Translations under genes and position numbers: made by a program | Notes under the pieces: model-generated | The model's database searches: none | Told to the model about the DNA's origin: nothing | The model's input: only the letters and a program-made list of their open reading frames with translations | Part shown: positions 55,864 to 64,000 of the stretch, piece after piece | How positions within the stretch are numbered: position 1 is the stretch's first letter | How the letters are laid out: the number at the start of each line of letters is the position of its first letter | Assembly (NCBI RefSeq): GCF_003337485.1 | Contig: NZ_QPJJ01000011.1 | Location: forward strand, 1-64,000 | Reading direction: 5' to 3' | Origin: Saliterribacillus persicus | GTDB taxonomy: Bacteria; Bacillota; Bacilli; Bacillales; Amphibacillaceae | Length of the DNA: 64,000 nt

Positions 55864-58008
55864 ATGAAAAGTACACGTTTGAGTAATATCATTAATCGTA
55901 TTAGCAAGGGAAAATGGTTTCTTCAAGTCGGAGCCATCTTACTTATTATGATTACTTTCTTTATCCTTGCTTTTCCTAATGTGTATACACAAACATATGA
56001 TATGGAGAAATTTAGTACAACCAAGGAAACCATTCGTGCTCCCATAACAATTGAAAATGAGAAGGAAACTGAGAGACGAACAAGAGAAGTCGTGCAATCT
56101 ATTGAAGAAAGGTACCAGATTTCAACTGAAATAACGGAAGAAAGAATAGGGTTTGTTGAGGAAATATTTGAAGCTGTTAAAAAGATTAAAGAAGATAATC
56201 TTAACTCAACTGAGGAAGGCGTAAACACAGAAAGTGAATTAGATCAGCTTAAGCAAATATTAAGCCCTGAAATAAATAATGCAGATATAACTAACAAACA
56301 ATGGCGGATTTTGTTAGATTCTACAGATAATGAACGTACACTTGCACAAGAACTCATAACAACCTCCTTGTATGAAGCATTTGACAATGGGGTTAGAAGT
56401 GAGGAACAAAGTAATGTAATTCGAGATATCAATCAAAAATTACAGTATGCCTCGATTAATGAAGAATTAAGAGAAGTATTATTTCAAATTGTGAATTTTG
56501 CAATAGTACCAAACTCCTTTTTTTCTGCAGACCTCACTAACGAGGCTCAAAAGCAAGCAACAGATAATGTTGAACCAGTAATGATTCGTGCTGGAGAAGT
56601 GATTGTGCAAGAAGGACAGTTAATTACAAATGAAATATATGAAGAGCTTGAATTACTTGGATTATTAGATAGTGAACGAAACTATTTTCCAGTCATAGGC
56701 TTAATCATTTTGTTTCTTTTACTTGCCTCTATTATTTTTATAGAGTTTAAAGAATATGAAAAGATAGCTAAATTAGATCGTGCTAAGATGGGTGCGATAG
56801 TTCTTGTTAGTCTATTTGTTGCTATCATGTTAAAGATGAGTAGTTTATATATGACTTCTACCAATCATTTGCATATACTTGTTCCAATTGCTGCGGCATC
56901 CTTATTAGTAAAGATTCTGTTAAGCGAGCGAATTGCAATTGCATTATCGATTGTTTATTCCATTATTGGAAGTGTTTTGTTTAATACAGAAATACCCGGT
57001 TTATTGAATTTGGAAGCAGGTATTTACTTTTTATTTTCACAGTTAGCTGGCGTATATTTTCTAAGAAATATTAAGGACAGGTCGGCGATTTTAAAAGCTG
57101 CCAGCGGTGTGGTTTTGGTTAATATTGCAACCGTATTATTATTTTTATTTATGACCTACGAAAAATATACCTGGATTGAATATCTAACCTATAGTGGGTA
57201 TGGTTTATTATCTGCGTTATTAGCAGCGATTTTAACGCTTGGTATGTTACCCTTCTTTGAGACGGGCTTAGGAATAATATCAGACACAAAATTATTAACC
57301 TTATCAAGTCCCAACCAACCACTTTTAAGAAAATTATTAGTGGAAGCACCAGGTACTTATCATCATAGTATTATGGTAGCTAATTTAAGTGAGGCTTCCT
57401 GTGAAGCAATTGGAGCAAATGGGTTACTTGCGCGAGTTGCAGCATATTATCATGATCTAGGAAAAACGGTGAGACCGCATTATTTTATTGAAAATCAAAT
57501 GGGGATGAAAAATCCTCATGATTATTTAGAACCTGCTCAAAGTGCTGAAATTATTATGGCGCATCCTTATGACGGTGCAAGGTTATTAAAGGAGCATAAA
57601 ATACCTAAAGAAATTATAGATATAGCAAAGCAGCATCATGGCACCACTTTATTGAAATATTTTTATTTTAAGGCGAAAGAGAAGTATAATGATACCAAGG
57701 AGAGAGATTATCGTTATCCAGGTCCTAAACCAAAGTCAAAGGAAGCAGCAATTGTAGCTGTTTGTGACTCCGTTGAGGCAGCAGTACGTTCAATGGATCA
57801 TCCTAGTCAAAAAGAGATTTCTAAATTGGTTTCTTCCATCATTGAAGATCGATTGTTGGATGGCCAATTAAATGAAAGTACGTTAACATTTCAAGAATTA
57901 GAACAGATAAAAAAGGTCATATGTGAAACATTAAATGGGATATATCATTCTAGAATTAAATATCCTACGGAAGAAAAAAATAAGGAGGATGATCGTCTTG
58001 ATTATTGA
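55864..58008 (+). CDS. pgpH: cyclic-di-AMP phosphodiesterase PgpH (7TM-HD)
   Basis: The 714-residue protein has an N-terminal helix (about 20-38), a large extracytoplasmic domain (about 40-275), seven membrane helices (about 277-460), and a cytoplasmic HD domain with YYHDLGKTVRPHYFIENQ (about 530) and KQHHGTTLLKYFYFKA. It hydrolyses c-di-AMP to pApA and so tunes K+ and osmotic homeostasis. It overlaps ybeY by 11 bases. Confidence 0.95.
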   Translation: MKSTRLSNIINRISKGKWFLQVGAILLIMITFFILAFPNVYTQTYDMEKFSTTKETIRAPITIENEKETERRTREVVQSIEERYQISTEITEERIGFVEEIFEAVKKIKEDNLNSTEEGVNTESELDQLKQILSPEINNADITNKQWRILLDSTDNERTLAQELITTSLYEAFDNGVRSEEQSNVIRDINQKLQYASINEELREVLFQIVNFAIVPNSFFSADLTNEAQKQATDNVEPVMIRAGEVIVQEGQLITNEIYEELELLGLLDSERNYFPVIGLIILFLLLASIIFIEFKEYEKIAKLDRAKMGAIVLVSLFVAIMLKMSSLYMTSTNHLHILVPIAAASLLVKILLSERIAIALSIVYSIIGSVLFNTEIPGLLNLEAGIYFLFSQLAGVYFLRNIKDRSAILKAASGVVLVNIATVLLFLFMTYEKYTWIEYLTYSGYGLLSALLAAILTLGMLPFFETGLGIISDTKLLTLSSPNQPLLRKLLVEAPGTYHHSIMVANLSEASCEAIGANGLLARVAAYYHDLGKTVRPHYFIENQMGMKNPHDYLEPAQSAEIIMAHPYDGARLLKEHKIPKEIIDIAKQHHGTTLLKYFYFKAKEKYNDTKERDYRYPGPKPKSKEAAIVAVCDSVEAAVRSMDHPSQKEISKLVSSIIEDRLLDGQLNESTLTFQELEQIKKVICETLNGIYHSRIKYPTEEKNKEDDRLDY

Positions 58009-58462
58009 TTTTCATGATGAAACAAATGAGGTTACGGAAGAATATATTGATTTAATTGACAAACTGTTGACTTTTGCTGGAAAAGAAGAGAATCTCTCTG
58101 ATCGAATTGAGTTATCTGTTGGCTTTGTAAATAATGAGGAAATTCAAGAATTAAATAAGAACTATCGCCAAATTGATAAACCTACAGACGTGCTTTCTTT
58201 TGCTCTAGAGGATGAAAAGGAAGGGGAGTTAAAAATTATTGGTGAAGATGTTCCCCTTATGTTAGGTGATATTATTATTTCAGTTGATAAAGCTAAAGAG
58301 CAAGCCAAAGATTACAATCATTCATTAGAAAGAGAGTTAGGTTTTTTAGCTTTACACGGATTCCTGCATCTAAATGGTTATGATCACATGTCAGAAGAGG
58401 ATGAAACAAAGATGTTTGATAGGCAAAAGGAGATTCTCGATGCGTTCGGGTTATCCAGGTAA
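57998..58462 (+). CDS. ybeY: endoribonuclease YbeY
   Basis: The 154-residue metalloenzyme processes 16S rRNA 3' ends and aids quality control. QIDKPTDVLSFAL and the zinc motif HGFLHLNGYDH (about 119-129, HxxxHxxGxDH) are clear. TTG 57998 with AAGGAGG 9 bases upstream gives the family N-terminus; ATG 57989 is too close to that site. Confidence 0.95.
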   Translation: MIIDFHDETNEVTEEYIDLIDKLLTFAGKEENLSDRIELSVGFVNNEEIQELNKNYRQIDKPTDVLSFALEDEKEGELKIIGEDVPLMLGDIIISVDKAKEQAKDYNHSLERELGFLALHGFLHLNGYDHMSEEDETKMFDRQKEILDAFGLSR

Positions 58463-58823
58463 TAAGAAGGACCGTGTTGGATTCTACTATGCTTGGAATG
58501 GTATAATTCTTGCATTAAAAACGGAGAAAAATGTTCGAATTCACTTTATAATAACTCTTGCTGTACTTTTGCTAGGTGTGTTCTTGTCTTTATCACAAAT
58601 GGAGTGGATTGTTTTAACATTAACTATCTCAGCTGTTATATCTTTAGAATTAGTAAATACAGCAATAGAGAGAGCGCTTGATGTGATATCGACTGAGTAT
58701 AACGAAAGTATTGGACTCACAAAAGATTTAGCAGCAGCGTCGGTATTTATAAGTGCAATTGCTGCTTTTATAATTGGATGTATCATATTTTTACCAAAAA
58801 TTTCATCTGTATTTTTTAATTAA
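58440..58823 (+). CDS. dgkA: undecaprenol kinase / diacylglycerol kinase family (DgkA)
   Basis: The 127-residue membrane kinase has about three helices and the family motif ISLELVNTAIERALD (about 68-82). Gram-positive members phosphorylate undecaprenol to recycle the cell-wall carrier lipid. ATG 58440 has AAAGGAG 8 bases upstream and overlaps ybeY by 23 bases. The cdd gene that follows in B. subtilis is absent here; era comes next. Confidence 0.94.
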   Translation: MRSGYPGNKKDRVGFYYAWNGIILALKTEKNVRIHFIITLAVLLLGVFLSLSQMEWIVLTLTISAVISLELVNTAIERALDVISTEYNESIGLTKDLAAASVFISAIAAFIIGCIIFLPKISSVFFN

Positions 58824-58913
58824 TTTTTAGGTGTTTTTTTGTCGAAAAAATCAAATACTCCATTTTTTATAGTAAGATAAAATAGATAGACAAGAAACTT
58901 GGAGGAAACATAA

Positions 58914-59819
58914 ATGGATAAAGGATTCAAATCAGGATTTATAGCAATTATTGGAAGACCTAACGTTGGAAAATCTACATTCATGAATCGAGTCATTGGT
59001 CAGAAAATCGCCATAATGAGTGATAAGGCGCAGACCACAAGAAATAAAATTCAGGGGGTATTAACCGAAGATGATTCTCAAATAGTTTTTATTGATACTC
59101 CAGGAATTCATAAACCTAAGCATAAACTTGGTGACTTTATGATGAAAATCGCCGAGAATTCTTTAAATGAAGTGGATGCTATTCTATTTATGATTAATGC
59201 TGAAGAAGGTTACGGTAGAGGAGATCAATTTATTATTGAGCGGTTGCAACATGTGAAACAGCCAGTCTATTTAATTATAAACAAGATAGACCAAGTAGAA
59301 CCTGATGCATTGCTACCTCTCATTCAACAATACAACAAAATGTATGAATTTGAAGAGATTGTACCTATATCAGCCCTAGAAGGAAATAATGTAGATCATT
59401 TATTGGAGCTTTTGAAAACTAAATTACCGGAAGGTCCACAATATTATCCTGCAGATCAAGTAACTGATCATCCTGAGCGCTTTATTATCAGTGAGTTAAT
59501 TCGTGAGAAAGCACTGCACTTAACAAGAGAAGAAATTCCACATTCAATAGCAGTCGTAATTGAAAAAATTGATCCACGAGGTGAAGAGGATAAACTACTC
59601 ATACAAGCTAGCATTATTGTTGAGAGAAAATCCCAAAAAGGCATTGTTATTGGAAAGCAAGGAACAATGTTAAAGGAAATTGGTAAACGAGCAAGACGTG
59701 ATATAGAGAGTTTGTTAGGTTCAAAAGTTTACCTTGAGTTATGGGTTAAAGTTCAAGAAAATTGGAGAAATAAACCACATCAGTTACAAGAGTTCGGTTT
59801 CAAGCGGGATGAGTATTAA
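58914..59819 (+). CDS. era: GTPase Era
   Basis: The 301-residue GTPase binds 16S rRNA during 30S maturation. G motifs are GRPNVGKST (14-22), DTPGIHKP (about 62) and NKID (about 123). The C-terminal KH domain has [21 protein letters not shown] (about 245-265). TTGGAGG precedes the ATG. Confidence 0.97.
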   Translation: MDKGFKSGFIAIIGRPNVGKSTFMNRVIGQKIAIMSDKAQTTRNKIQGVLTEDDSQIVFIDTPGIHKPKHKLGDFMMKIAENSLNEVDAILFMINAEEGYGRGDQFIIERLQHVKQPVYLIINKIDQVEPDALLPLIQQYNKMYEFEEIVPISALEGNNVDHLLELLKTKLPEGPQYYPADQVTDHPERFIISELIREKALHLTREEIPHSIAVVIEKIDPRGEEDKLLIQASIIVERKSQKGIVIGKQGTMLKEIGKRARRDIESLLGSKVYLELWVKVQENWRNKPHQLQEFGFKRDEY

Positions 59820-59956
59820 ATTTCTTGAATTTCTATCTAGTCCTATTAATGATTTGGAGAACATGGTAAATATTATTACTTATGCAAAGACGAAAACAGG
59901 TAATTCTATAAAATGAACACAATGAAGTAAATTCACAGAGAAAGGTGAGGTTTATT

Positions 59957-60094
59957 GTGATCGATGTACCATGGAAAATTTTTAGTCAAACTGGAGATAT
60001 TGAAGCCTACTTGTTAATGAAAGAGATAGAGGAATCTTTTGAACTGAATGAAAACAAAGACCATGAGGATGAGTTAGAAGATACACACTTGTGA
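59957..60094 (+). CDS. yqzL: YqzL-like small protein
   Basis: The 45-residue protein begins MIDVPWKIFSQTGDIEAYLLMKEIEE and ends in an acidic tail. It matches the YqzL family (WKLFSxTGxIExYLLLKExE in B. subtilis), which lies between era and recO there too. The start is GTG 59957 with AAAGGTGAGG upstream. It is too short for most gene callers. The function is unknown. Confidence 0.87.
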   Translation: MIDVPWKIFSQTGDIEAYLLMKEIEESFELNENKDHEDELEDTHL

Positions 60095-60115
60095 GTACAG
60101 AAATAGGTGATGTAA

Positions 60116-60859
60116 TTGTTCGAAAAACTAGACGGTATTATACTCCGCACACAAGATTATGGTGAAACTCATAAAATCGTAACTATTTTAACTCCACAAC
60201 TAGGTAAAATTGGAGCAATTGCCAGAGGTGCAAAAAAACCAAAAAGTAGAATGGCTGCTATCACGCAGCCATTTATACATGCTCAATTTTTAATTCAGCT
60301 AGGCTCAAGCTTAGCCACTATACAACAAGGTGAAGTTATACAGTCATTCAGAAAAATTAGAGAAGATATCATTTTGACGGCATATGCTAGTTATCTTGCT
60401 GAGTTAACTGATAAATTATTGGATCAGAAAAAATATCGGCCATTTTTATATAAGCAATTATTACAAACGTTTGATTGGTTTGCAGAGGGGAAAGACCCCG
60501 AAATTCTTGTGATGATATACGAGTGGAAGATGTATAAAGAAGCGGGTTTTGCACCAGTCGTTATGCAATGCGTGAATTGTGGAAATTCTAATAACTTACA
60601 TGCATTTTCTGTTAAGAATGGTGGAATGCTTTGCCTTAATTGTACTGGTATGGATGAGAATGCTTATTCATTAAATGCAAATGTTATTAAATTGCTGCAA
60701 ATATTTTCTGAAGTTGATATTGATAGAATTGGACTTATTAAAGTAAAAGAAGAAAATAAACAATTATTACATCTGCTAATGGAAGATTATTATGAACAAT
60801 ACGGTGGTTATTATCTAAAAACAAAAAAATTTTTAAAGCAGTTGGACTTACTAAAATAG
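60116..60859 (+). CDS. recO: DNA repair protein RecO
   Basis: The 247-residue protein anneals single strands and, with RecR, loads RecA in gap repair. The N-terminal OB fold shows LDGIILRTQDYGETHKIVTI and GKIGAIARGAKKPKSRM. A zinc module lies at about 152-180 (CVNCGN ... MLCLNC). TTG 60116 has AGGTGATG upstream; the gene starts 21 bases after yqzL. Confidence 0.95.
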   Translation: MFEKLDGIILRTQDYGETHKIVTILTPQLGKIGAIARGAKKPKSRMAAITQPFIHAQFLIQLGSSLATIQQGEVIQSFRKIREDIILTAYASYLAELTDKLLDQKKYRPFLYKQLLQTFDWFAEGKDPEILVMIYEWKMYKEAGFAPVVMQCVNCGNSNNLHAFSVKNGGMLCLNCTGMDENAYSLNANVIKLLQIFSEVDIDRIGLIKVKEENKQLLHLLMEDYYEQYGGYYLKTKKFLKQLDLLK

Positions 60860-60867
60860 TTTTTCCG

Positions 60868-60896
60868 TTGACAAAAGTATCTTTTTTTCGTATCAT
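60868..60896 (+). promoter_or_regulatory. sigma-A promoter of the glyQS leader
   Basis: TTGACA (60868-60873), 17 bases and TATCAT (60891-60896), right after recO. Confidence 0.85.
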
Positions 60897-60902
60897 CTTT
60901 AC

Positions 60903-61128
60903 ATATTCAAATATGTTTGTGTTGATAGAGAGTAGTACTAATTCTTTTTTTTAAAGCGAGCTCAGGATAGTGGAAGCTGAGTATTAAGAAGATTAGGAAG
61001 GCGCTCTGGAGCAATTGTAATGAAAGTGGTTATTCTTAAGAATAACAAATAGGGTGGAACCGCGGAATAAAACCCGTCCCTATGTTTTTCTACAAATAAA
61101 GTAGAAAAACATAGGGACGGGTTTTTTG
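60903..61128 (+). promoter_or_regulatory. T-box riboswitch, glycine-specific (glyQS leader)
   Basis: The T-box sequence AGGGTGGAACCGCGG is at 61051-61065. The likely specifier is GGC at 61000-61002 in the context GGAA-GGC-G, matching glycine. A very strong terminator follows at 61071-61127. Uncharged tRNA-Gly would switch the fold and allow glyQ-glyS transcription. Confidence 0.94.
61071..61127 (+). terminator. T-box-controlled terminator with 23-bp perfect stem
   Basis: Arms 61071-61093 and 61101-61123 are exact complements over 23 bases around AAATAAA, ending in T6. The length is high for a T-box terminator. Confidence 0.93.
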
Positions 61129-61275
61129 GTTGTACAACTCGAAAATGTTGTTTAAGAAAAAGAACTATGATTGAATCAAACGATTTATTGTTTAAAGATT
61201 AAGGAAAATTACCTTAATTACTAAGGATTTTTAGTCACCAGTTACATATAGGAAAAATTTAATGGAGGTAAAAGA

Positions 61276-62160
61276 ATGAATATACAAGAAATGATACTTA
61301 TTTTACAAAAGCATTGGTCTGATCAAAATTGTATTTTAATGCAAGCGTATGACGTCGAAAAAGGCGCAGGAACCATGTCACCGATGACTTTATTACGTAG
61401 TTTGGGCCCAGAGCCATGGAATGTAGCTTATGTTGAACCTTCAAGAAGACCAGCAGATGGAAGGTATGGTCAAAATCCCAATAGGTTATACCAGCATCAT
61501 CAATTTCAAGTGATTATGAAACCTTCACCAGACAATATACAAGAGTTATATTTAGACTCACTAAAAAAATTAGGAATAGATCCTTTAGAGCATGATATTC
61601 GATTTGTAGAAGACAACTGGGAGAACCCTACATTAGGTGCAGCTGGCCTTGGGTGGGAAGTCTGGTTAGATGGTATGGAAATTACTCAATTTACTTATTT
61701 TCAACAAATCGGTGGTCTTGAGGCTAACCCTGTAGCTGTTGAAATAACTTATGGTATAGAAAGATTAGCTTCATATATCCAAGATAAAGAGAATGTATTT
61801 GAATTAGAGTGGACAAATGGTGTTAGTGTAGGTGATATTTTTTATCAACCTGAATTTGAACATTCCACTTATACTTTTAAAGAGTCAGATACAGATATGT
61901 TATTTGAATTATTTAATATATACGAAAAAGAAGCGAAAAGAATAATGGAAAGTGGATTAGTTTTCCCTGCGTATGATTATGTGCTTAAGTGTTCTCATAC
62001 CTTTAATCTGTTAGATGCTAAAGGTGTGATTTCAGTAACAGAAAGAACAGGCTATATTGCAAGAGTACGGAATTTAGCAAGAGAAATTGCGAAATTGTAT
62101 GTCGAAGAAAGAGAACGACTAGGTTTTCCGATGTTGAAAGGAGAAAAAAATAATGACTAA
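61276..62160 (+). CDS. glyQ: glycyl-tRNA synthetase alpha subunit
   Basis: The 294-residue catalytic subunit of the alpha2-beta2 GlyRS has [33 protein letters not shown] (split by motif 1-type helix), [38 protein letters not shown] and [22 protein letters not shown] precedes the start. It overlaps glyS by 8 bases, so the two subunits are coupled. Confidence 0.97.
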   Translation: MNIQEMILILQKHWSDQNCILMQAYDVEKGAGTMSPMTLLRSLGPEPWNVAYVEPSRRPADGRYGQNPNRLYQHHQFQVIMKPSPDNIQELYLDSLKKLGIDPLEHDIRFVEDNWENPTLGAAGLGWEVWLDGMEITQFTYFQQIGGLEANPVAVEITYGIERLASYIQDKENVFELEWTNGVSVGDIFYQPEFEHSTYTFKESDTDMLFELFNIYEKEAKRIMESGLVFPAYDYVLKCSHTFNLLDAKGVISVTERTGYIARVRNLAREIAKLYVEERERLGFPMLKGEKNND

Positions 62161-64000
62161 ATCACATGTGTTATTTGAAGTTGGTTTAGAAGAAATGCCT
62201 GCCCGCTTTCTAAATGATGTTGAACAACAATTAGAAAAAAATACAAAGGAATGGCTATCATCTTTAAGACTCACTTATACCAAATTAAATACGTATATTA
62301 CACCTAGAAGATTTGCGGTCACAATTGAAAATATAGCTGAGAAACAACCAGATATAGAAGAAGAAGCAAAAGGCCCTGCTGAAAAAATAGCATTAAATGA
62401 AGATGGTTCTTGGTCCAAAGCTGCTATTGGATTTTCAAAGGGTCAAGGGAAAACAGTAGATGATATCTATTTTAAAGAGGTAAAGGGAACTAATTATGTT
62501 TTTGTGAAAAAATTTATAGAGGGCCAGTCAACGGATGAATTATTAGTTGATTTTAAAAAAATTATTCTTGGTATTCAGTTTCCTAAAAATATGAGATGGT
62601 CCAATCAAACCTTGCGTTATATTCGACCTATCAAATGGCTTGTTGCTATGAAGAATACACAAGTAATCCCATTTGAAATTGTTGGCGTGAAAACCTCTAA
62701 CATTTCATATGGACACCGTTTTTTATCAGGTGAAATTAGAATAGATGATAGTAAAATGTATGTTGAAAAACTTAGAGAAGCTCATGTCATTGCTTCAGCT
62801 GAAGAAAGACAAGAAATGATTACTGATCAAATTGAACAGTTAGAAAAAGAAAAAGGTTGGAAGGTAAAAGTAGAAAGAGGGTTACTTAATGAAGTTACTC
62901 ATTTAGTTGAATTTCCTACAGCCTCATATGGAACCTTCGATGAAAAGTTTTTAGATATTCCAAGTGAAGTATTAATTACTTCCATGCAAGAGCACCAAAG
63001 ATATTTTCCAGTTGAATCGTTAAGTGGAGGCCTACTTCCGTTTTTTGTATTTGTTCGAAACGGGGATGACCATGCGATTAAAAATGTAGCAAAAGGTAAT
63101 GAAAAAGTTCTGCGAGCAAGGTTAGCAGATGCTCAATTTTTTTATGATGAAGACCAAAAGCAGGAAATAGAAACCAACGTCACGAAGCTAAATAAGACAG
63201 TATTTCAGGAAAAACTGGGTACTATTGGTGATAAAACAGAAAGAGTAAAAAAAATAACAAGATTAATTGCTGAACGACTTGAACTTACACCACAAAAAAT
63301 AATGCAAGCTGAACGAGCGGCAAGCATCTATAAATTTGATTTAGTCACCAATATGGTGAATGAGTTTACAGAACTGCAAGGTATTATGGGGGAAAAATAT
63401 GCACTAATACATGGAGAAGATCCTGCTGTAGCGAAAGCTATTGTTGAGCATTATCTTCCACGACATGCAAATGATAATCTTCCAGAGTCCACACTTGGAG
63501 CGATCATTAGTGTTGCCGATAAGCTAGATACGATTGTAGGCTGTTTTGCAATAGGTCTGATTCCTTCAGGGTCACAGGATCCATATGCGCTACGAAGACA
63601 AGCATTAGGTGTTCTTGAAATAGTGAAAGAATACGATTGGGACTTTTCGCTAGAAAATTTATTAATTGAAGTCAAAGAAATTTTGATAGAGCAAGGAATT
63701 GAGTTGACTAATAAAGAGGCTGTAGTTCAAGATTTAGTTTCCTTCTTTAAAGCTCGCACTGCCTATATTCTAAAGGAATTAGGAGTTTCAACTGACTTAA
63801 CAGAAGCATTAATTAGCAGCGAGTTAGGTAACATTTCCTTTATGGTGGAAAAAGCACAAATACTAAGAAAAAGACGTACAGAGGAAGCCTTCAAGGAAAA
63901 GCAAGAAGCATTTGTTCGTGTTTTAAATATAGCAAAGAAAAATGAATCACCTTCTAACATTGATAACACTTTATTTGAAAATAAAGAAGAGGAACAGCTT
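62153..64000 (+). CDS. glyS: glycyl-tRNA synthetase beta subunit (3' end outside the window)
   Basis: The open frame starts at ATG 62153 ([19 protein letters not shown]) and runs 616 codons to the window end without a stop. Typical parts include the N-terminal [10 protein letters not shown], the central [29 protein letters not shown], and [10 protein letters not shown]-like [15 protein letters not shown] followed by [11 protein letters not shown]. The beta subunit binds the tRNA. Family length is about 680-690, so about 70 residues of the anticodon-binding region are missing only because the window ends. Confidence 0.95.
   Translation, partial: MTKSHVLFEVGLEEMPARFLNDVEQQLEKNTKEWLSSLRLTYTKLNTYITPRRFAVTIENIAEKQPDIEEEAKGPAEKIALNEDGSWSKAAIGFSKGQGKTVDDIYFKEVKGTNYVFVKKFIEGQSTDELLVDFKKIILGIQFPKNMRWSNQTLRYIRPIKWLVAMKNTQVIPFEIVGVKTSNISYGHRFLSGEIRIDDSKMYVEKLREAHVIASAEERQEMITDQIEQLEKEKGWKVKVERGLLNEVTHLVEFPTASYGTFDEKFLDIPSEVLITSMQEHQRYFPVESLSGGLLPFFVFVRNGDDHAIKNVAKGNEKVLRARLADAQFFYDEDQKQEIETNVTKLNKTVFQEKLGTIGDKTERVKKITRLIAERLELTPQKIMQAERAASIYKFDLVTNMVNEFTELQGIMGEKYALIHGEDPAVAKAIVEHYLPRHANDNLPESTLGAIISVADKLDTIVGCFAIGLIPSGSQDPYALRRQALGVLEIVKEYDWDFSLENLLIEVKEILIEQGIELTNKEAVVQDLVSFFKARTAYILKELGVSTDLTEALISSELGNISFMVEKAQILRKRRTEEAFKEKQEAFVRVLNIAKKNESPSNIDNTLFENKEEEQL

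Overview
This 64-kb window is a contiguous piece of core chromosome from a low-GC, endospore-forming, competence-gene-carrying Bacillaceae bacterium. Gene order follows the Bacillus subtilis yrrI-alaS-yrrU and sda-yqeG-to-glyS blocks as I remember them. The AT-rich composition and protein sequences suggest an Oceanobacillus/Virgibacillus-like genus, but that placement is an inference. Sporulation genes (sigK, gpr, spoIIP, yqxA, yqfC, yqfD, sda) show that it is a spore former. A chemoreceptor gene suggests motility.

Layout. (1) 1-10555, plus strand: a small zinc-ribbon protein, an AI-2E-type permease, an alanine T-box and alaS, ireB, ruvX, yrzB, mltG, trmR, udk, greA, yrrS and mtnN. (2) 10556-17450, minus strand: a small proline-rich membrane protein, an uninterrupted sigK, a Mrp Na+/H+ antiporter operon (mrpA-C-D-E-F-G, with no mrpB), and the sporulation checkpoint gene sda with two perfect DnaA boxes upstream. 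(3) 17973-23032, plus: yqeG, yqeH, aroE, yhbY, nadD, yqeK, rsfS, yqeM (ribosome assembly, NAD and shikimate functions). (4) 23033-27787: an insertion relative to B. subtilis, with a candidate structured RNA, an RluA-type pseudouridine synthase, a small helix-turn-helix protein, a D-2-hydroxyacid dehydrogenase and a chemoreceptor. (5) 27788-32202: the late competence locus comER / comEA-comEB-comEC. (6) 32203-34400: yqzM, a second candidate small RNA, holA and rpsT. (7) 34406-48517: gpr, spoIIP, yqxA, lepA, hemW, then the CIRCE-controlled heat-shock operon hrcA-grpE-dnaK-dnaJ with prmA, rsmE and mtaB. (8) 48613-64000: deoC, rpsU, yqeY, the nfeD-floA-yqfB membrane-domain operon, yqfC-yqfD-phoH, pgpH-ybeY-dgkA-era-yqzL-recO, then a glycine T-box with glyQ and a glyS that runs off the window.

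Most of the content is informational and housekeeping. I saw no prophage, insertion sequence, CRISPR array, tRNA or rRNA gene. The points most worth a second look are two promoter-hairpin-terminator units without a reading frame (about 23101-23277 and 32464-32620), the Mrp operon without mrpB, trmR without its usual neighbouring U32-peptidase genes, and the DnaA boxes in front of sda. Many genes appear to start at TTG. Where a ribosome binding site decided between starts, the chosen start is given.
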